A stretch of 64,000 bases of DNA from UBA5189 sp046707905 (GTDB taxonomy: Bacteria; Chloroflexota; Limnocylindria; Limnocylindrales; CSP1-4). Both the position numbers and the translations under genes were made by a program. Below the pieces are notes generated by a model. It did not search any database, had not been told where the DNA came from, and saw only the letters and a program-made list of their open reading frames with translations. Position 1 is the stretch's first letter; every line of letters begins with the position of its first letter. Below are positions 33,827 to 42,616 of the stretch, in pieces. Location of the stretch: NCBI GenBank assembly GCA_046707905.1, contig JBKKDM010000126.1, positions 8,269 to 72,268 of the forward strand, read 5' to 3'.

Positions 33827-34846
33827 GTGCCGAGGTTCCTGCTCCGCCGCCTCGCGGGTTCCGCGCTGGTCCTGCTCGGCGTTTCGGTGATCACCTTCGC
33901 TCTCGCGCGCGTGATCCCATCGAACGCCGCAGCGATGTACATCGGGCCCAGGGCACGGCCCGAGGACATCGCCCGCGTCACGAGCCAGCTGGGGCTCGAC
34001 CAGCCGCTCCCCGTGCAGTACCTGACCTACCTCCGGGACATGCTGACAGGCGACTGGGGGACATCGATCGGGACAAAGCGACCCGTCCTCCAGGAGATCG
34101 GCGATCGCCTGCCCGCGACGCTCGAGCTGATCGCGGCGGCGCTGCTGCTGGCGCTGGTCGCCGGGGTCCTGCTGGGCGTGCTCTCCGCGCGATGGCGCCG
34201 GGGCCTGCCAGAGGCGCTCGTCCGCGTCGGGTCGATCGTCGGCGTCTCCATGCCGGCCTTCTGGCTCGGCCTGCTCCTCCAGATCGTGTTCTTCAGGACG
34301 CTCCACATCCTCCCGCTCGCCGGCCGGACAGACAGTGATCTGCGCTTCACGAATCCGATCGAGCCAGTCACGGGTTTCGCGCTCGTCGACGCGGCGTTGG
34401 GTGGGAACCTCGTCGGGCTGGGTGATGCGCTCGCACACCTCGTGCTTCCGGCCTTGACCCTCGCCGCCTATCCGCTGGGGCTCATCGCGCGCATGACGCG
34501 AGCGGCGATGCTCGAGGCGCTGCGGGAGGACTACGTCCGCACCGCGCGCGCCTACGGCCTGAGCGAGCGGCTCATCACGTACCGCCTCGCGCTCCGCAAC
34601 GCGCTGCTGCCGGTGACCACGATCGCGGGGCTGTCGCTTGCATACGCCCTCACCGGGGCGTTCTTCGTCGAGCTCATCTTCAACTGGCCGGGGCTCGGAA
34701 CCTTCGTGGTGCACGCGCTCCTGAACGTCGACTACCCGGCGATCATGGGGGTCACGCTGTTCGGTGCGATCGGCTATGTACTGATCAACCTGCTGGTGGA
34801 TGCCGTGCAGGCCTGGCTCGACCCGCGGGTCAAGCTGGCCGGCTGA
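33827..34846 (+). CDS. dppB: Peptide ABC permease, DppB-type
   Basis: 339 residues with six helices. N-terminal FLLRRLAGSALVLLGVSVITFALARVIP and GLDQPLPVQYLTYLRDMLTG are hallmarks of the DppB/OppB family; the EAA-type loop is REDYVRTARAYGLSERLITY. Start is GTG 33827. It forms the membrane pore with the DppC-type partner, whose ATG overlaps this stop. Confidence 0.9.
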   Translation: MPRFLLRRLAGSALVLLGVSVITFALARVIPSNAAAMYIGPRARPEDIARVTSQLGLDQPLPVQYLTYLRDMLTGDWGTSIGTKRPVLQEIGDRLPATLELIAAALLLALVAGVLLGVLSARWRRGLPEALVRVGSIVGVSMPAFWLGLLLQIVFFRTLHILPLAGRTDSDLRFTNPIEPVTGFALVDAALGGNLVGLGDALAHLVLPALTLAAYPLGLIARMTRAAMLEALREDYVRTARAYGLSERLITYRLALRNALLPVTTIAGLSLAYALTGAFFVELIFNWPGLGTFVVHALLNVDYPAIMGVTLFGAIGYVLINLLVDAVQAWLDPRVKLAG

Positions 34847-35739
34847 TGGTAAACGCGGTCGCCCCAGAGACGATGGTTCCTGCGATGCCGGTCGCGGCCG
34901 GCCCGACCCGATGGCGGTTGGCCCGGCGCGATCCGCTCGGCGCTGCCGGCCTCGCGATCATCGCACTGCTCGTCGTGCTGGCAGTCGCTGGTCCCTTCCT
35001 CGCGCCCTATCCCGAGCAGGGGGCGGGCGCCAGCGATGTCGCCAACCGGATGCTGGGACCGAGCCTTGCGCACCCTTTCGGGACGGATGAGCTGGGGCGC
35101 GACCTCCTCAGCCGCGTGATCATGGGGACGCGAAGCGGGCTGCTCGTGGCCGTGCTCGTGGTCGGGCTCGCCATGCTCGTCGGCGTGCCTCTCGGCGCCC
35201 TTGCTGGCTACCGGCGGGGCCGCATTGACGCGCTGATCATGCGCATCACCGACCTGTTCCTGGCGTTCCCGCCACTCCTCCTCGCGATGGCCATCGTGGC
35301 GGCGCTCGGGCCGGGCCTGGAGAACGCCGCACTCGCGTTGGCGATCTCGTGGTGGCCGTGGTACGCCAGGCTGCAACGGGCAACAACAACATCGCTTCGG
35401 GAGCGACCCTTCATCGAAGCGGCCCGCGCCGCGGGGATGAGCGATACCAGGGTCATCGTCCGGCACATCCTTCCGAACTCGATGGGTCCCATCCTCGTGC
35501 AGGCGACGACCGACATCGGCACCGTGATCCTGGCCGCTGGCGGGCTCGCGTTTCTCGGGCTTGGAGCCACCCCGCCGGACCCGGATTGGGGGCTCATGGT
35601 CGCGCAGGGCCGCGCCTTCATCCTCGACCAGTGGTGGTTGTCGACATTTCCCGGCCTCGCGATCTTCGTCTCGGTCCTCGCGTTCAACCTGGTTGGCGAT
35701 GCCCTCCTCGACCTTGTCTCCCCGAGGCGCTCGCCATGA
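34846..35739 (+). CDS. dppC: Peptide ABC permease, DppC-type
   Basis: 297 residues. DPLGAAGLAIIALLVVLAVAGP, then AHPFGTDELGRDLLSRVIMG is the DppC/OppC signature, and the EAA loop is ERPFIEAARAAGMSDTRVIV. Six helices. It overlaps the preceding gene by 1 base and the following one by 4, so the operon is translationally coupled. Confidence 0.9.
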   Translation: MVNAVAPETMVPAMPVAAGPTRWRLARRDPLGAAGLAIIALLVVLAVAGPFLAPYPEQGAGASDVANRMLGPSLAHPFGTDELGRDLLSRVIMGTRSGLLVAVLVVGLAMLVGVPLGALAGYRRGRIDALIMRITDLFLAFPPLLLAMAIVAALGPGLENAALALAISWWPWYARLQRATTTSLRERPFIEAARAAGMSDTRVIVRHILPNSMGPILVQATTDIGTVILAAGGLAFLGLGATPPDPDWGLMVAQGRAFILDQWWLSTFPGLAIFVSVLAFNLVGDALLDLVSPRRSP

Positions 35740-36800
35740 CGGGGGCAAGCCCTGCGCAGGGGGCCGTCACGCCGCTTGACGCGGCAGCCGTGCTCGACGC
35801 GGCGACCGTGCTCGACGTTCGCCGCCTTGGCGTGTCCTTCGCCACTCGGGATGGACCGCTCCAGGCAGTCGACGACGTGACGTTCCAGGTGCGCCCGGGA
35901 GAGATCGTCGGCCTCGTCGGCGAGACAGGCTGCGGCAAGACCGTCACCGGCCTTTCGATCCTGGGTCTGCTGCCGTCGAACGCGACGGCGTCCGGCTCGA
36001 TCACGCTGCAGGGCCGCGAGCTCCTCGGATCCTCCGAGCGGGAGCTCCGTGCTATCCGGGGCGCCACGGTGAGCATGGTCTTTCAGAACCCGCGATCCGC
36101 GTTCAACCCGGTCTTCTCCCTCGGCTCGCAGATGCGGCACGTGCTTCGAGCACACCTTGGGCTCCGCGGCAGTGCGGCGAACGAGCGGATCGAGCAGACG
36201 CTTGCGGAAGTCGGGCTTCCGAACGCCGCGGGAATCGTTCGTTCCTATGCCCACCAGCTTTCGGGCGGGATGCTGCAGCGAGCCATGATCGCGATGGCCT
36301 TGCTATGCAAGCCGTCCCTGCTCATCGCCGACGAGCCTACTTCCGCGCTCGACGTTTCTATCGCGGCCCAGATTCTCGATCTCCTGCGATCACTGCGCGA
36401 TCGGATGGGCTTGAGCGTGCTGCTGATCACCCACGACCTCGGCGTCGTCAGGAGCTCCACGGATCGGGTGCTCGTGCTGTACGCGGGTAGGATCGCGGAG
36501 GATGGCGAGACGTCGACGGTTCTCGCCGCGCCGCGACATCCGTATACGCGTGGCCTGCTCGCGGCAGTACCGCGGGCGACGGCGCGCCGGGGTGCGCTGA
36601 ACGTCATTCCAGGGCTCGTTCCCGCGAACCCGGGGACGATCGAAGGCTGCGCGTTCGTGGAGCGCTGCCCGCTGGCCATCGATCTATGCGTGCAGGTTCG
36701 CCCCGAGCTGCTGTCGGTGGCTCCGGGGCATGCGGCTGCGTGTCACCTCGCGCACTTGCCTGCAGGTCAGCCAACGACGGAATTGGGGCCAGTCCGATGA
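35736..36800 (+). CDS. dppD: Peptide ABC ATPase, DppD-type
   Basis: 354 residues. Walker A GETGCGKT, signature QLSGGMLQRAMIAMAL, Walker B LLIADEPTSALD. The C-terminal oligopeptide-transporter extension has four Cys (GCAFVERCPLAIDLC and later AACH), the pattern for an iron-sulfur cluster in DppD-type subunits. An unusual Ala/Asp repeat (LDAAAVLDAATVLDVRRLG) precedes the domain. Coupled by 4-base overlaps on both sides. Confidence 0.9.
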   Translation: MTGASPAQGAVTPLDAAAVLDAATVLDVRRLGVSFATRDGPLQAVDDVTFQVRPGEIVGLVGETGCGKTVTGLSILGLLPSNATASGSITLQGRELLGSSERELRAIRGATVSMVFQNPRSAFNPVFSLGSQMRHVLRAHLGLRGSAANERIEQTLAEVGLPNAAGIVRSYAHQLSGGMLQRAMIAMALLCKPSLLIADEPTSALDVSIAAQILDLLRSLRDRMGLSVLLITHDLGVVRSSTDRVLVLYAGRIAEDGETSTVLAAPRHPYTRGLLAAVPRATARRGALNVIPGLVPANPGTIEGCAFVERCPLAIDLCVQVRPELLSVAPGHAAACHLAHLPAGQPTTELGPVR

Positions 36801-39058
36801 CCGCTGTCACCGTTCCGGCGGCCGAGGCGAGCGCCCATGGTGCCCTCCTCGAACCTGAGCCGCTGCTCCGCGTCCAGGGGCTCGTCAAGACCTTCCGGGA
36901 CCCGAGCGGCCGGACCGTCCAGGCAGTCGCGGGCGTCAATCTCCAGGTCCAGGCCGGTGAGGTTCGGGCGATTGTCGGCGAGTCCGGATCGGGCAAGACG
37001 ACGCTCGCTCGATGCGTTCTCCGCCTGATCGAGCCTGACGCCGGCTCGATCGAGATCGGTGGCGCCAACGTCCTCGGGATGGCTCGCGGTGCGCTGCGAC
37101 GGCTTCGTCGAGATGTCCAGATCGTCTTCCAGGATCCCGCGGGATCGCTCGATCCGCGAATGCGCGTCAAGGACATCGTGCTCGAGCCGCTGCGGGTGCA
37201 CGGGGACCCACTTGCCCGGGGCGCCTCCGACACGGCGCTCCAACTTCTCGACGAGGTCGGACTTTCGAGCCGGCACCTCGATCGTCGCCCGCACGAGCTC
37301 TCGGGTGGCCAGTGCCAGCGTGTGGCGATCGCGCGCGCGCTGTCGCTCAGACCGCGGTTGCTGGTGCTCGACGAGCCGACGTCGGCGCTCGACGTCTCGG
37401 TGCAGGCCCAGATCCTGAACCTGCTCGTCGAGCTGCGGGACCGTCATGGACTGACGTACGTCCTCATCTCGCACGACCTGCGCGTCGTTCGCCATCTCGC
37501 CGACTCCGTGTCGGTGATGTACCTCGGCCGGATCGTCGAGACACAGGACGCCGACACCCTGTTCGATCGGTCGGCGCACCCATATTCACGGGCGCTGCTC
37601 GCTGCGGCACCCGAGGTCGACATGACCGAGCCCCAGCCGATCCTTCTGCGCGGTGAGCCACAGAGCTCCGCCGCCGTGCCCTCGGGTTGTCGGTTCCATC
37701 CTCGCTGCTGGCTTCGCGACAAGCTCGGCGATCCCGAGATCTGCGCGCGCGTCGAGCCTCCCGCGGTCCAGCTGGGCGCGGGGTCTGCGTGCCACTTCGC
37801 CGGTGAGGTTGCGAGCCTTGCGTCGCCCGCTACAGCGCCGACATCGCCGGCCCCCGTCGAGGCGCCCGCGGTCACCCTCTCGACCTGGCAGGACCCGCCC
37901 CAGAACCGATGGTCGTACCTGCACATCGAGGAGATCTTGCCCACAGTGCCGATCTGGCGCGGTGGACTCGCCCCTTGGGGCTTCGGCGGTGCGGAGCAAG
38001 GGGATCCCACGCCGGCGACGCTGGAGACGTTGGAGTTCCAATCCCCGGAAGGCCGCGAGACGGTCCTCGAGATGCTCGACGCCACGTTCACGGACGGATT
38101 CGTCGTCGTTCACGAAGGCCGCCTCCTGCTCGAGCGGTACTCGGGCGAGATGAAGCCTGGAAGCCGGCACCTTCTGCAATCGGTTTCGAAGTCCGTCACC
38201 GCCGCGCTCGCGGGGGCGCTCGTCGGCGAGGGCCTGCTCGACCCATCCGATCTCGTCACAGACCACGTCCGTGAGCTTCGGGGATCAAGCTTTGACGGCT
38301 GCCGGGTGGAGGACCTCCTTGACATGCGCGCGGGGACTCGCTTCTCCGAGGACTACGACGACCTCGATTCCGACATCCGGGTGTCGGAGCAGGTGTCGGG
38401 CTGGCGCCCGCGGTCGCGACGCGGGCTACCCGCCGGGCTGTATGCCTACTTCGGCACCTTGTCGAACGAGGGACCCCACGGCGGGCCGTTCGCGTACCGG
38501 TCCATCCTCACGAATGTCCTGGGATGGGTGCTCGAGCGGGCCGCCGGGCAGCCCTTCGCCGAAGCGCTCTCGACCCATGTGTGGGGTCGTCTCGGCGCCG
38601 AGTTCGACGCCTTCGTGACGGTCGACGAGCAGGGAGCCGCGGTCGAGGACGGTGGGATCGCTGTCGCCCTGCGCGATCTGGCTCGGTTCGGCCGGCTCTA
38701 TCTCGATGACGGGGTCGCTGACGGCCGGCAGGTCCTGCCCGCAGACTGGGTTCGGCGACTACGCCAGCCCAATCCCGAGCTCGTGGCAGCCTTCCGTGGT
38801 CCGTTCGCGTACACGGGCATCGCGACTGCCGAGCTCCACTATCACGATCAGTGGTGGGTCCTGGATCCGCGGCGCGGAATCCACGCCGCCCTCGGGATCC
38901 ACGGACAGATGGTCTACGTCCATGGTTCGAGCCGAACCGTCGTCGTCAAGCTGTCGACGCATCCTCAGGCGCTCGATCGGCGCCTCGTGCAACGCCAACT
39001 CTCGGCGGCCCAGGCAATAGCCGGTTCGCTGGAGGGTTCGGGCGCTACGGCAGGGTAG
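36797..39058 (+). CDS. Fusion of DppF-type ABC ATPase and beta-lactamase-fold serine hydrolase
   Basis: 753 residues in a single uninterrupted frame. Residues 1-340: DppF-type ATPase with Walker A GESGSGKT (61-68), signature ELSGGQCQRVAIARAL, Walker B LLVLDEPTSALD and the C-terminal Cys motif (GCRFHPRCW...CHF). After a Pro/Ala/Thr linker (345-365), residues about 370-753 form a class C beta-lactamase/6-aminohexanoate-dimer-hydrolase-type domain: SxxK at Ser462-Lys465 (QSVSKS), the Tyr motif at Tyr567 (FAYRS) with LGWVLERAAG, and a late HGQMVYVHGSS strand. The residues for catalysis are present, so the hydrolase is probably active, in the cytoplasm on the ATPase face. It could cleave the amide, peptide or ester substrate just imported. 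It is the last gene of the operon and begins by a 4-base overlap. Confidence 0.9.
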   Translation: MTAVTVPAAEASAHGALLEPEPLLRVQGLVKTFRDPSGRTVQAVAGVNLQVQAGEVRAIVGESGSGKTTLARCVLRLIEPDAGSIEIGGANVLGMARGALRRLRRDVQIVFQDPAGSLDPRMRVKDIVLEPLRVHGDPLARGASDTALQLLDEVGLSSRHLDRRPHELSGGQCQRVAIARALSLRPRLLVLDEPTSALDVSVQAQILNLLVELRDRHGLTYVLISHDLRVVRHLADSVSVMYLGRIVETQDADTLFDRSAHPYSRALLAAAPEVDMTEPQPILLRGEPQSSAAVPSGCRFHPRCWLRDKLGDPEICARVEPPAVQLGAGSACHFAGEVASLASPATAPTSPAPVEAPAVTLSTWQDPPQNRWSYLHIEEILPTVPIWRGGLAPWGFGGAEQGDPTPATLETLEFQSPEGRETVLEMLDATFTDGFVVVHEGRLLLERYSGEMKPGSRHLLQSVSKSVTAALAGALVGEGLLDPSDLVTDHVRELRGSSFDGCRVEDLLDMRAGTRFSEDYDDLDSDIRVSEQVSGWRPRSRRGLPAGLYAYFGTLSNEGPHGGPFAYRSILTNVLGWVLERAAGQPFAEALSTHVWGRLGAEFDAFVTVDEQGAAVEDGGIAVALRDLARFGRLYLDDGVADGRQVLPADWVRRLRQPNPELVAAFRGPFAYTGIATAELHYHDQWWVLDPRRGIHAALGIHGQMVYVHGSSRTVVVKLSTHPQALDRRLVQRQLSAAQAIAGSLEGSGATAG

Positions 39059-39125
39059 CGGTCAAGTGACCAGGCGACCATCCATGCACGGTTCGCGGTG
39101 GACGGGTCGCTGCAGAACAACGCCA

Positions 39126-39181
39126 GGGGAGTTGGCTGGCGAGGAAGGATTCGAACCTTCAACCGCCTGATCCAGAGTCAG
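39126..39181. repeat. tRNA-Gln 3'-end repeat, copy 1 (attachment-site-like, two mismatches)
   Basis: 56 bases matching the 3' half of tRNA-Gln plus 7 bases beyond its CCA. Mismatches to copies 2 and 3 are at 39163 (C for T) and 39165 (G for C), in the part equal to the anticodon stem/variable loop. Only the partial tRNA is present, so it is not a functional tRNA gene. It starts 67 bases after the fused ABC/hydrolase gene. Confidence 0.8.
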
Positions 39182-39341
39182 ACGACGTGGATCGGGTTTT
39201 GCAAGCCGATCTTGAAGCTCAGCCCAGCGCCTCGCGCCGTCTGAATCCGGGAGTGCCAGGCGAACCCTCCCAGAGCGTCATGCGCACTACCGAATTCGTT
39301 GGTGAATCACGCGATTCACGGTGCGGCGCAAATGCCCCTGG

Positions 39342-39854
39342 TCACCGAGCCCGTGCCGTGACGGCGGGCGCCTCGAGCGTCGTCGCGATCTCCTTCGCCC
39401 AAGCTTCGATCTCGTCCCACGGGCGATAGTCACCTTCGGTAGCGCCGACCATCTGGACGAGCACCTTCTCTCCGAAGCCAAGCTGCTGCTTATCGAGGCG
39501 TCCACCGAAGATCCGATGCTCCCGGGCCCCGGACTGCTCCAACATCGGGGCGGCATCGACGGGCAATCCCTCCGGCTTCAGTGGAGCACCGATGGGACCC
39601 GTCGAGAACAGCCAAACCGGGAGTGCGCGCATCCGCGACGAGGTGCGCGCCACGAGATCTTTGGCGGGCTTCAGCCAATGACCGGCGTAGATCGCGGAGC
39701 CGAGGATGACGCCGTCGTAGCCGTCCAGGTGCCCGACATCCTCAGGCCTCCGCTCATCGACCTCGATGTCGGCGCGCTTCAGCACTGTCGCGATCGCATG
39801 GGCGACCTCAGTCGTCGCGTCGTGGCGCGACGCCGCGCTTACCAAGATTCGCAT
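39342..39854 (-). CDS. Flavodoxin domain protein (HemG/protoporphyrinogen-oxidase-like)
   Basis: 170 residues. N-terminal MRILVSAASRHDATTEVAHA is the FMN-phosphate loop with SAASRHDATT in place of the usual T/SxTGxT; GYDGVILGSAIYAGHWLKPA is the second flavin loop of the Flavodoxin_5 group. Such proteins include menaquinone-dependent protoporphyrinogen dehydrogenase (HemG), but many are of unknown role. AGGAGG stands 8 bases before the ATG. Confidence 0.8.
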   Translation of the reverse strand: MRILVSAASRHDATTEVAHAIATVLKRADIEVDERRPEDVGHLDGYDGVILGSAIYAGHWLKPAKDLVARTSSRMRALPVWLFSTGPIGAPLKPEGLPVDAAPMLEQSGAREHRIFGGRLDKQQLGFGEKVLVQMVGATEGDYRPWDEIEAWAKEIATTLEAPAVTARAR

Positions 39855-39917
39855 CGTTGAACCTCCTTCGGGTCCTCAGTGGCTACGCGCCCGGACCCGA
39901 TTGCATCTCTCTCGCGT

Positions 39918-40604
39918 TCATGCCGGGCCTGCGGTTGGGTCGCCGTCGGCACGGCCGGACAGATAGCCGCCGAAGGCGATGACCCACAGGATCACCGGAT
40001 AGACGATCCAGCGCTCGATCCCGCCGATGCCGAGGGCGGTCATGGGAGAGCCGTCGCCGAGGACCAAGGTCGAGGTCAAGGTGACGAGCGAGACGGCTCC
40101 CAGGAGGAGGGAGACGAAGCGGAAGGGCGCTGTGGTGACTCGAGCAGCGCTGATGGCGGCCACTCCGCCGGCCACGAAGGTGACCATCGCGAACATCTGA
40201 TGCGGTGCGCCGGTGTTGCCGGGAAAGAGGCCAACGCCGAGAGCACCGATGCCGAGGATCGTCAGCGGGATGGTCACAGATCGTCGGCCGAAGGCCCGAT
40301 GAACGAACCATGAGCCAGCCATGACCAGGATCCCGATCGCCGCCATCGAAACGTCGAAGATCATGGCCGACGGCTGGAAGATGAGGCTGTTGGGTGGGCG
40401 TGTCCCGCCGAGATCGCTGATCTCGCTGCCGCCGGTCGTATACGCACTCGGGTAGAGCGCTTCGGCGGTGATGATGCCCATCAGGATGGTCACGCCGGCG
40501 ATGATGAGCAGGGAGCCTCCGAGCCGGAGGTCGGTCGCCCACGTGCGACCGGCGGCGGTAACCCGCATCACGTTTGCCGCCAGGGTGCCGCTCGACGTGG
40601 TCAT
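39918..40604 (-). CDS. DUF998-like membrane protein
   Basis: 228 residues with about seven hydrophobic helices. After helix 1 the loop TGGSEISDLGGTRPPNSLIF and then the motif SWFVHRAFGRR fit the DUF998 family (SEISDLG is its hallmark). No enzymatic role is known. Its start overlaps the stop of the upstream gene by 4 bases. Confidence 0.75.
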   Translation of the reverse strand: MTTSSGTLAANVMRVTAAGRTWATDLRLGGSLLIIAGVTILMGIITAEALYPSAYTTGGSEISDLGGTRPPNSLIFQPSAMIFDVSMAAIGILVMAGSWFVHRAFGRRSVTIPLTILGIGALGVGLFPGNTGAPHQMFAMVTFVAGGVAAISAARVTTAPFRFVSLLLGAVSLVTLTSTLVLGDGSPMTALGIGGIERWIVYPVILWVIAFGGYLSGRADGDPTAGPA

Positions 40605-41008
40605 GCGGCGGCTCCCAGCGGGTTGGTCTGCCTTGCGGACTCGCGAGTGCCGTCTGGCCCGGCGACCAGGTACACGAGCATCGCGATGAACCCGAAGCTC
40701 AATAGGCCCAGCACCAGCAGGAGGATGAACCAGGTCTTGTCCTCAAGCCGGGAGGTGTTGAGCACGGCGCCGATCCAGGCCACGAACTGGGCGAGTGCCC
40801 CGCCGATGACGGCGAGGATGCCGACGATCGCGAGTCCGGCAATCGACCAGCTGAACGCCCACGGGTGGATCCCGACGACGTCGGGCCCACGCATGATGAA
40901 GGTGCCGTTGGCATAGGCGAGGACCAACCCTGCGCCGAGGAGCACGAGGCCGCCGACGATGGCGACGAGGCTTCCGATGAAGATCTTGGTGACGGTCGAC
41001 TTGGTCAT
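40601..41008 (-). CDS. Small membrane protein
   Basis: 135 residues with three hydrophobic helices (FIGSLVAIVGGLVLLGAGLV, AGLAIVGILAVIGGALAQFV, WFILLLVLGLLSFGFIAMLV). ATG 41008 has GGAAGG about 7 bases upstream and begins the conserved part. First gene of a leftward operon with DUF998 and probably the flavodoxin. I do not recognise the family. Confidence 0.65.
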   Translation of the reverse strand: MTKSTVTKIFIGSLVAIVGGLVLLGAGLVLAYANGTFIMRGPDVVGIHPWAFSWSIAGLAIVGILAVIGGALAQFVAWIGAVLNTSRLEDKTWFILLLVLGLLSFGFIAMLVYLVAGPDGTRESARQTNPLGAAA

Positions 41009-41081
41009 GGCGTGCCTTCCCGATGAGTGACAAGACCCAACCCGGGTCGATGTCATCTGACACCCGCGAGATTGCGCGGCG

Positions 41082-41123
41082 ATAGGGCCATCTGGCGGGT
41101 CATCCGAGGCGAAGTGGCCCTAT
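41082..41123. promoter_or_regulatory. Inverted repeat in divergent promoter region
   Basis: ATAGGGCCA (41082-41090) and TGGCCCTAT (41115-41123) are perfect 9-base arms with a 24-base spacer; inside them GGTCAT (41098-41103) pairs with ATGACC (41122-41127). It lies in the 187-base gap between two divergent membrane-protein operons and is a good candidate for an operator shared by both, or for a transcript hairpin. Confidence 0.5.
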
Positions 41124-41195
41124 GACCAGAGGGCGCGCCACTGGATGCTTCTCGTGGCGCATCAGGCGCCGCGACCGAAGCAACAAGGTGTCCTA

Positions 41196-42041
41196 ATGCG
41201 CACGATCCCGAACCGACTCGCCGCCATCGCCACAGTCCTCGCCGCCGCCGCCGCGTTGGCTGGCCTCGCCCTCACCGGGTTGTACGTCGATGCACCCAAC
41301 TGGGCGCAGCAGGCGCGCGGCACAGATCTGGCGACGTTGTTCCTCGCAGTTCCTGTCCTTGGCGTCGGCCTATGGATGTCACTACGAGCCTCGTCGGCAG
41401 GCTCGTCGGCTGGACGCCTCGCGGTCGTCGCCGGGCTGCTGTACCTCGTCTACAACTACGCGATCTTTGCGTTCGCGGTGGCGATGAATCCGCTCACAGC
41501 CGTATACATCGCCATCTTCGGCCTTGCCCTGTGGAGCCTCGTGCTGACCGGGCGCGCGGCGGTCGAAGGCTCTTACGACGTTGCTGATGGTCTCAATCGG
41601 CGCGCGGCCGGGGGGCTCCTGATCGGCGTCGCCGCGATGTTCGGGCTCTTGTGGCTCGGAGAGATCGCGGCCGCGAGCATCACGGGCGTTTTGCCGCCGG
41701 AGCTTGTCAAGGCGGGTATCTCCAGTAACCCTGTGTACGCTCTCGATCTTGCGTTCTTCCTGCCGCTCTGCGCCATCGCCGGGATCGGCGTGCTGCGCCG
41801 GACCAGCGCCGCGGCCTTCGCCTTCCCGATGCTCATCTGGGCCGCCCTCATGGGAGCTGGCGTAGTTGGCGGCTTCCTCCTGATGGCAGCAGCCGGCGAC
41901 CAGATCGCGGCGCCAGTGGTGGTCGCCATCGGCGGTCTCAGTGTCGCGTCCTCGATCCTGGCTGCGGTCGCCGTCGTCCGACAAAGTTCAGCCACCGGGC
42001 TCGCCCGGACCTCCCCCAGTCCCGCATACCTCGAAGGATGA
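41196..42041 (+). CDS. Polytopic membrane protein, unknown family
   Basis: 281 residues with about eight hydrophobic helices; N-terminal MRTIPNRLAAIATVLAAAAA. Short loops, no enzymatic motif. ATG 41196 is the start that begins the first helix; the frame from 41145 adds non-conserved residues. The gene overlaps the following oxidoreductase gene by 4 bases (ATGA). Confidence 0.7.
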   Translation: MRTIPNRLAAIATVLAAAAALAGLALTGLYVDAPNWAQQARGTDLATLFLAVPVLGVGLWMSLRASSAGSSAGRLAVVAGLLYLVYNYAIFAFAVAMNPLTAVYIAIFGLALWSLVLTGRAAVEGSYDVADGLNRRAAGGLLIGVAAMFGLLWLGEIAAASITGVLPPELVKAGISSNPVYALDLAFFLPLCAIAGIGVLRRTSAAAFAFPMLIWAALMGAGVVGGFLLMAAAGDQIAAPVVVAIGGLSVASSILAAVAVVRQSSATGLARTSPSPAYLEG

Positions 42042-42616
42042 ACGCCATGGTTCTCGACGAACGCCTGATCGCGGACGCAACCGGGCCCTCGGGTGCGCCG
42101 CCACCCCGTCCGTTCAGCGACACTCCGCAGTTCAAGGTGATGCGCGTCGTTGTCGGCGTGTTCAACCCGCTCATTCGACGCCTGCTTGGAAGTCGATTCG
42201 CCGGGCCCATGGCCAACAACCTGATGTTGCTTCGCTTCCGCGGACGCACGAGCGGGAGCTGGCACACCACGCCGGTTGGCTACGCCCGCGAAGGAAACCA
42301 AGTCGTGGTTGTCACCTCGCCGACCTATCGGTGGTGGCGGAATGTCGTCGAGCCCGCTCCCGTACAGGTCCGTCTCGACGGCCGATGGTTCGACGCCATC
42401 GCGCGTGTGCTTCGACCGGATGACCCCGAAGACGATCCGGCCTACAACGCCGCCGTCGCCATGCAGGTCCGCAAGCGCGGCCCACGCTTGCTTCGTGGAT
42501 TCGGTATCCCGGTGACGGACGATGGTCAGGTTCCCACCTTCGTCCGCGCCACGGCGGGAACGCGGGCCCACATCGTGCAAATGGAACTGAGCAGCGGGAT
42601 CCCCAGCCCCGCGTGA
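42038..42616 (+). CDS. Deazaflavin (F420)-dependent nitroreductase-family protein
   Basis: 192 residues of the DUF385/Ddn-like split-barrel family. Signature FRGRTSGSWHTTPVGYAREG then VVVVTSPTYRWWRNVV corresponds to the family's GRKSGKxxxTPV and S-x-x-W-N motifs. Relatives use F420H2 to reduce quinones or nitro compounds; the cofactor is assumed from family. Coupled to neighbours by ATGA and GTGA overlaps. Confidence 0.75.
   Translation: MNAMVLDERLIADATGPSGAPPPRPFSDTPQFKVMRVVVGVFNPLIRRLLGSRFAGPMANNLMLLRFRGRTSGSWHTTPVGYAREGNQVVVVTSPTYRWWRNVVEPAPVQVRLDGRWFDAIARVLRPDDPEDDPAYNAAVAMQVRKRGPRLLRGFGIPVTDDGQVPTFVRATAGTRAHIVQMELSSGIPSPA

Noticed and set aside
39126..39181. A tRNA gene at copy 1
   Set aside because: Only the 3' half is present and it has two mismatches; the D arm and 5' acceptor strand are missing.
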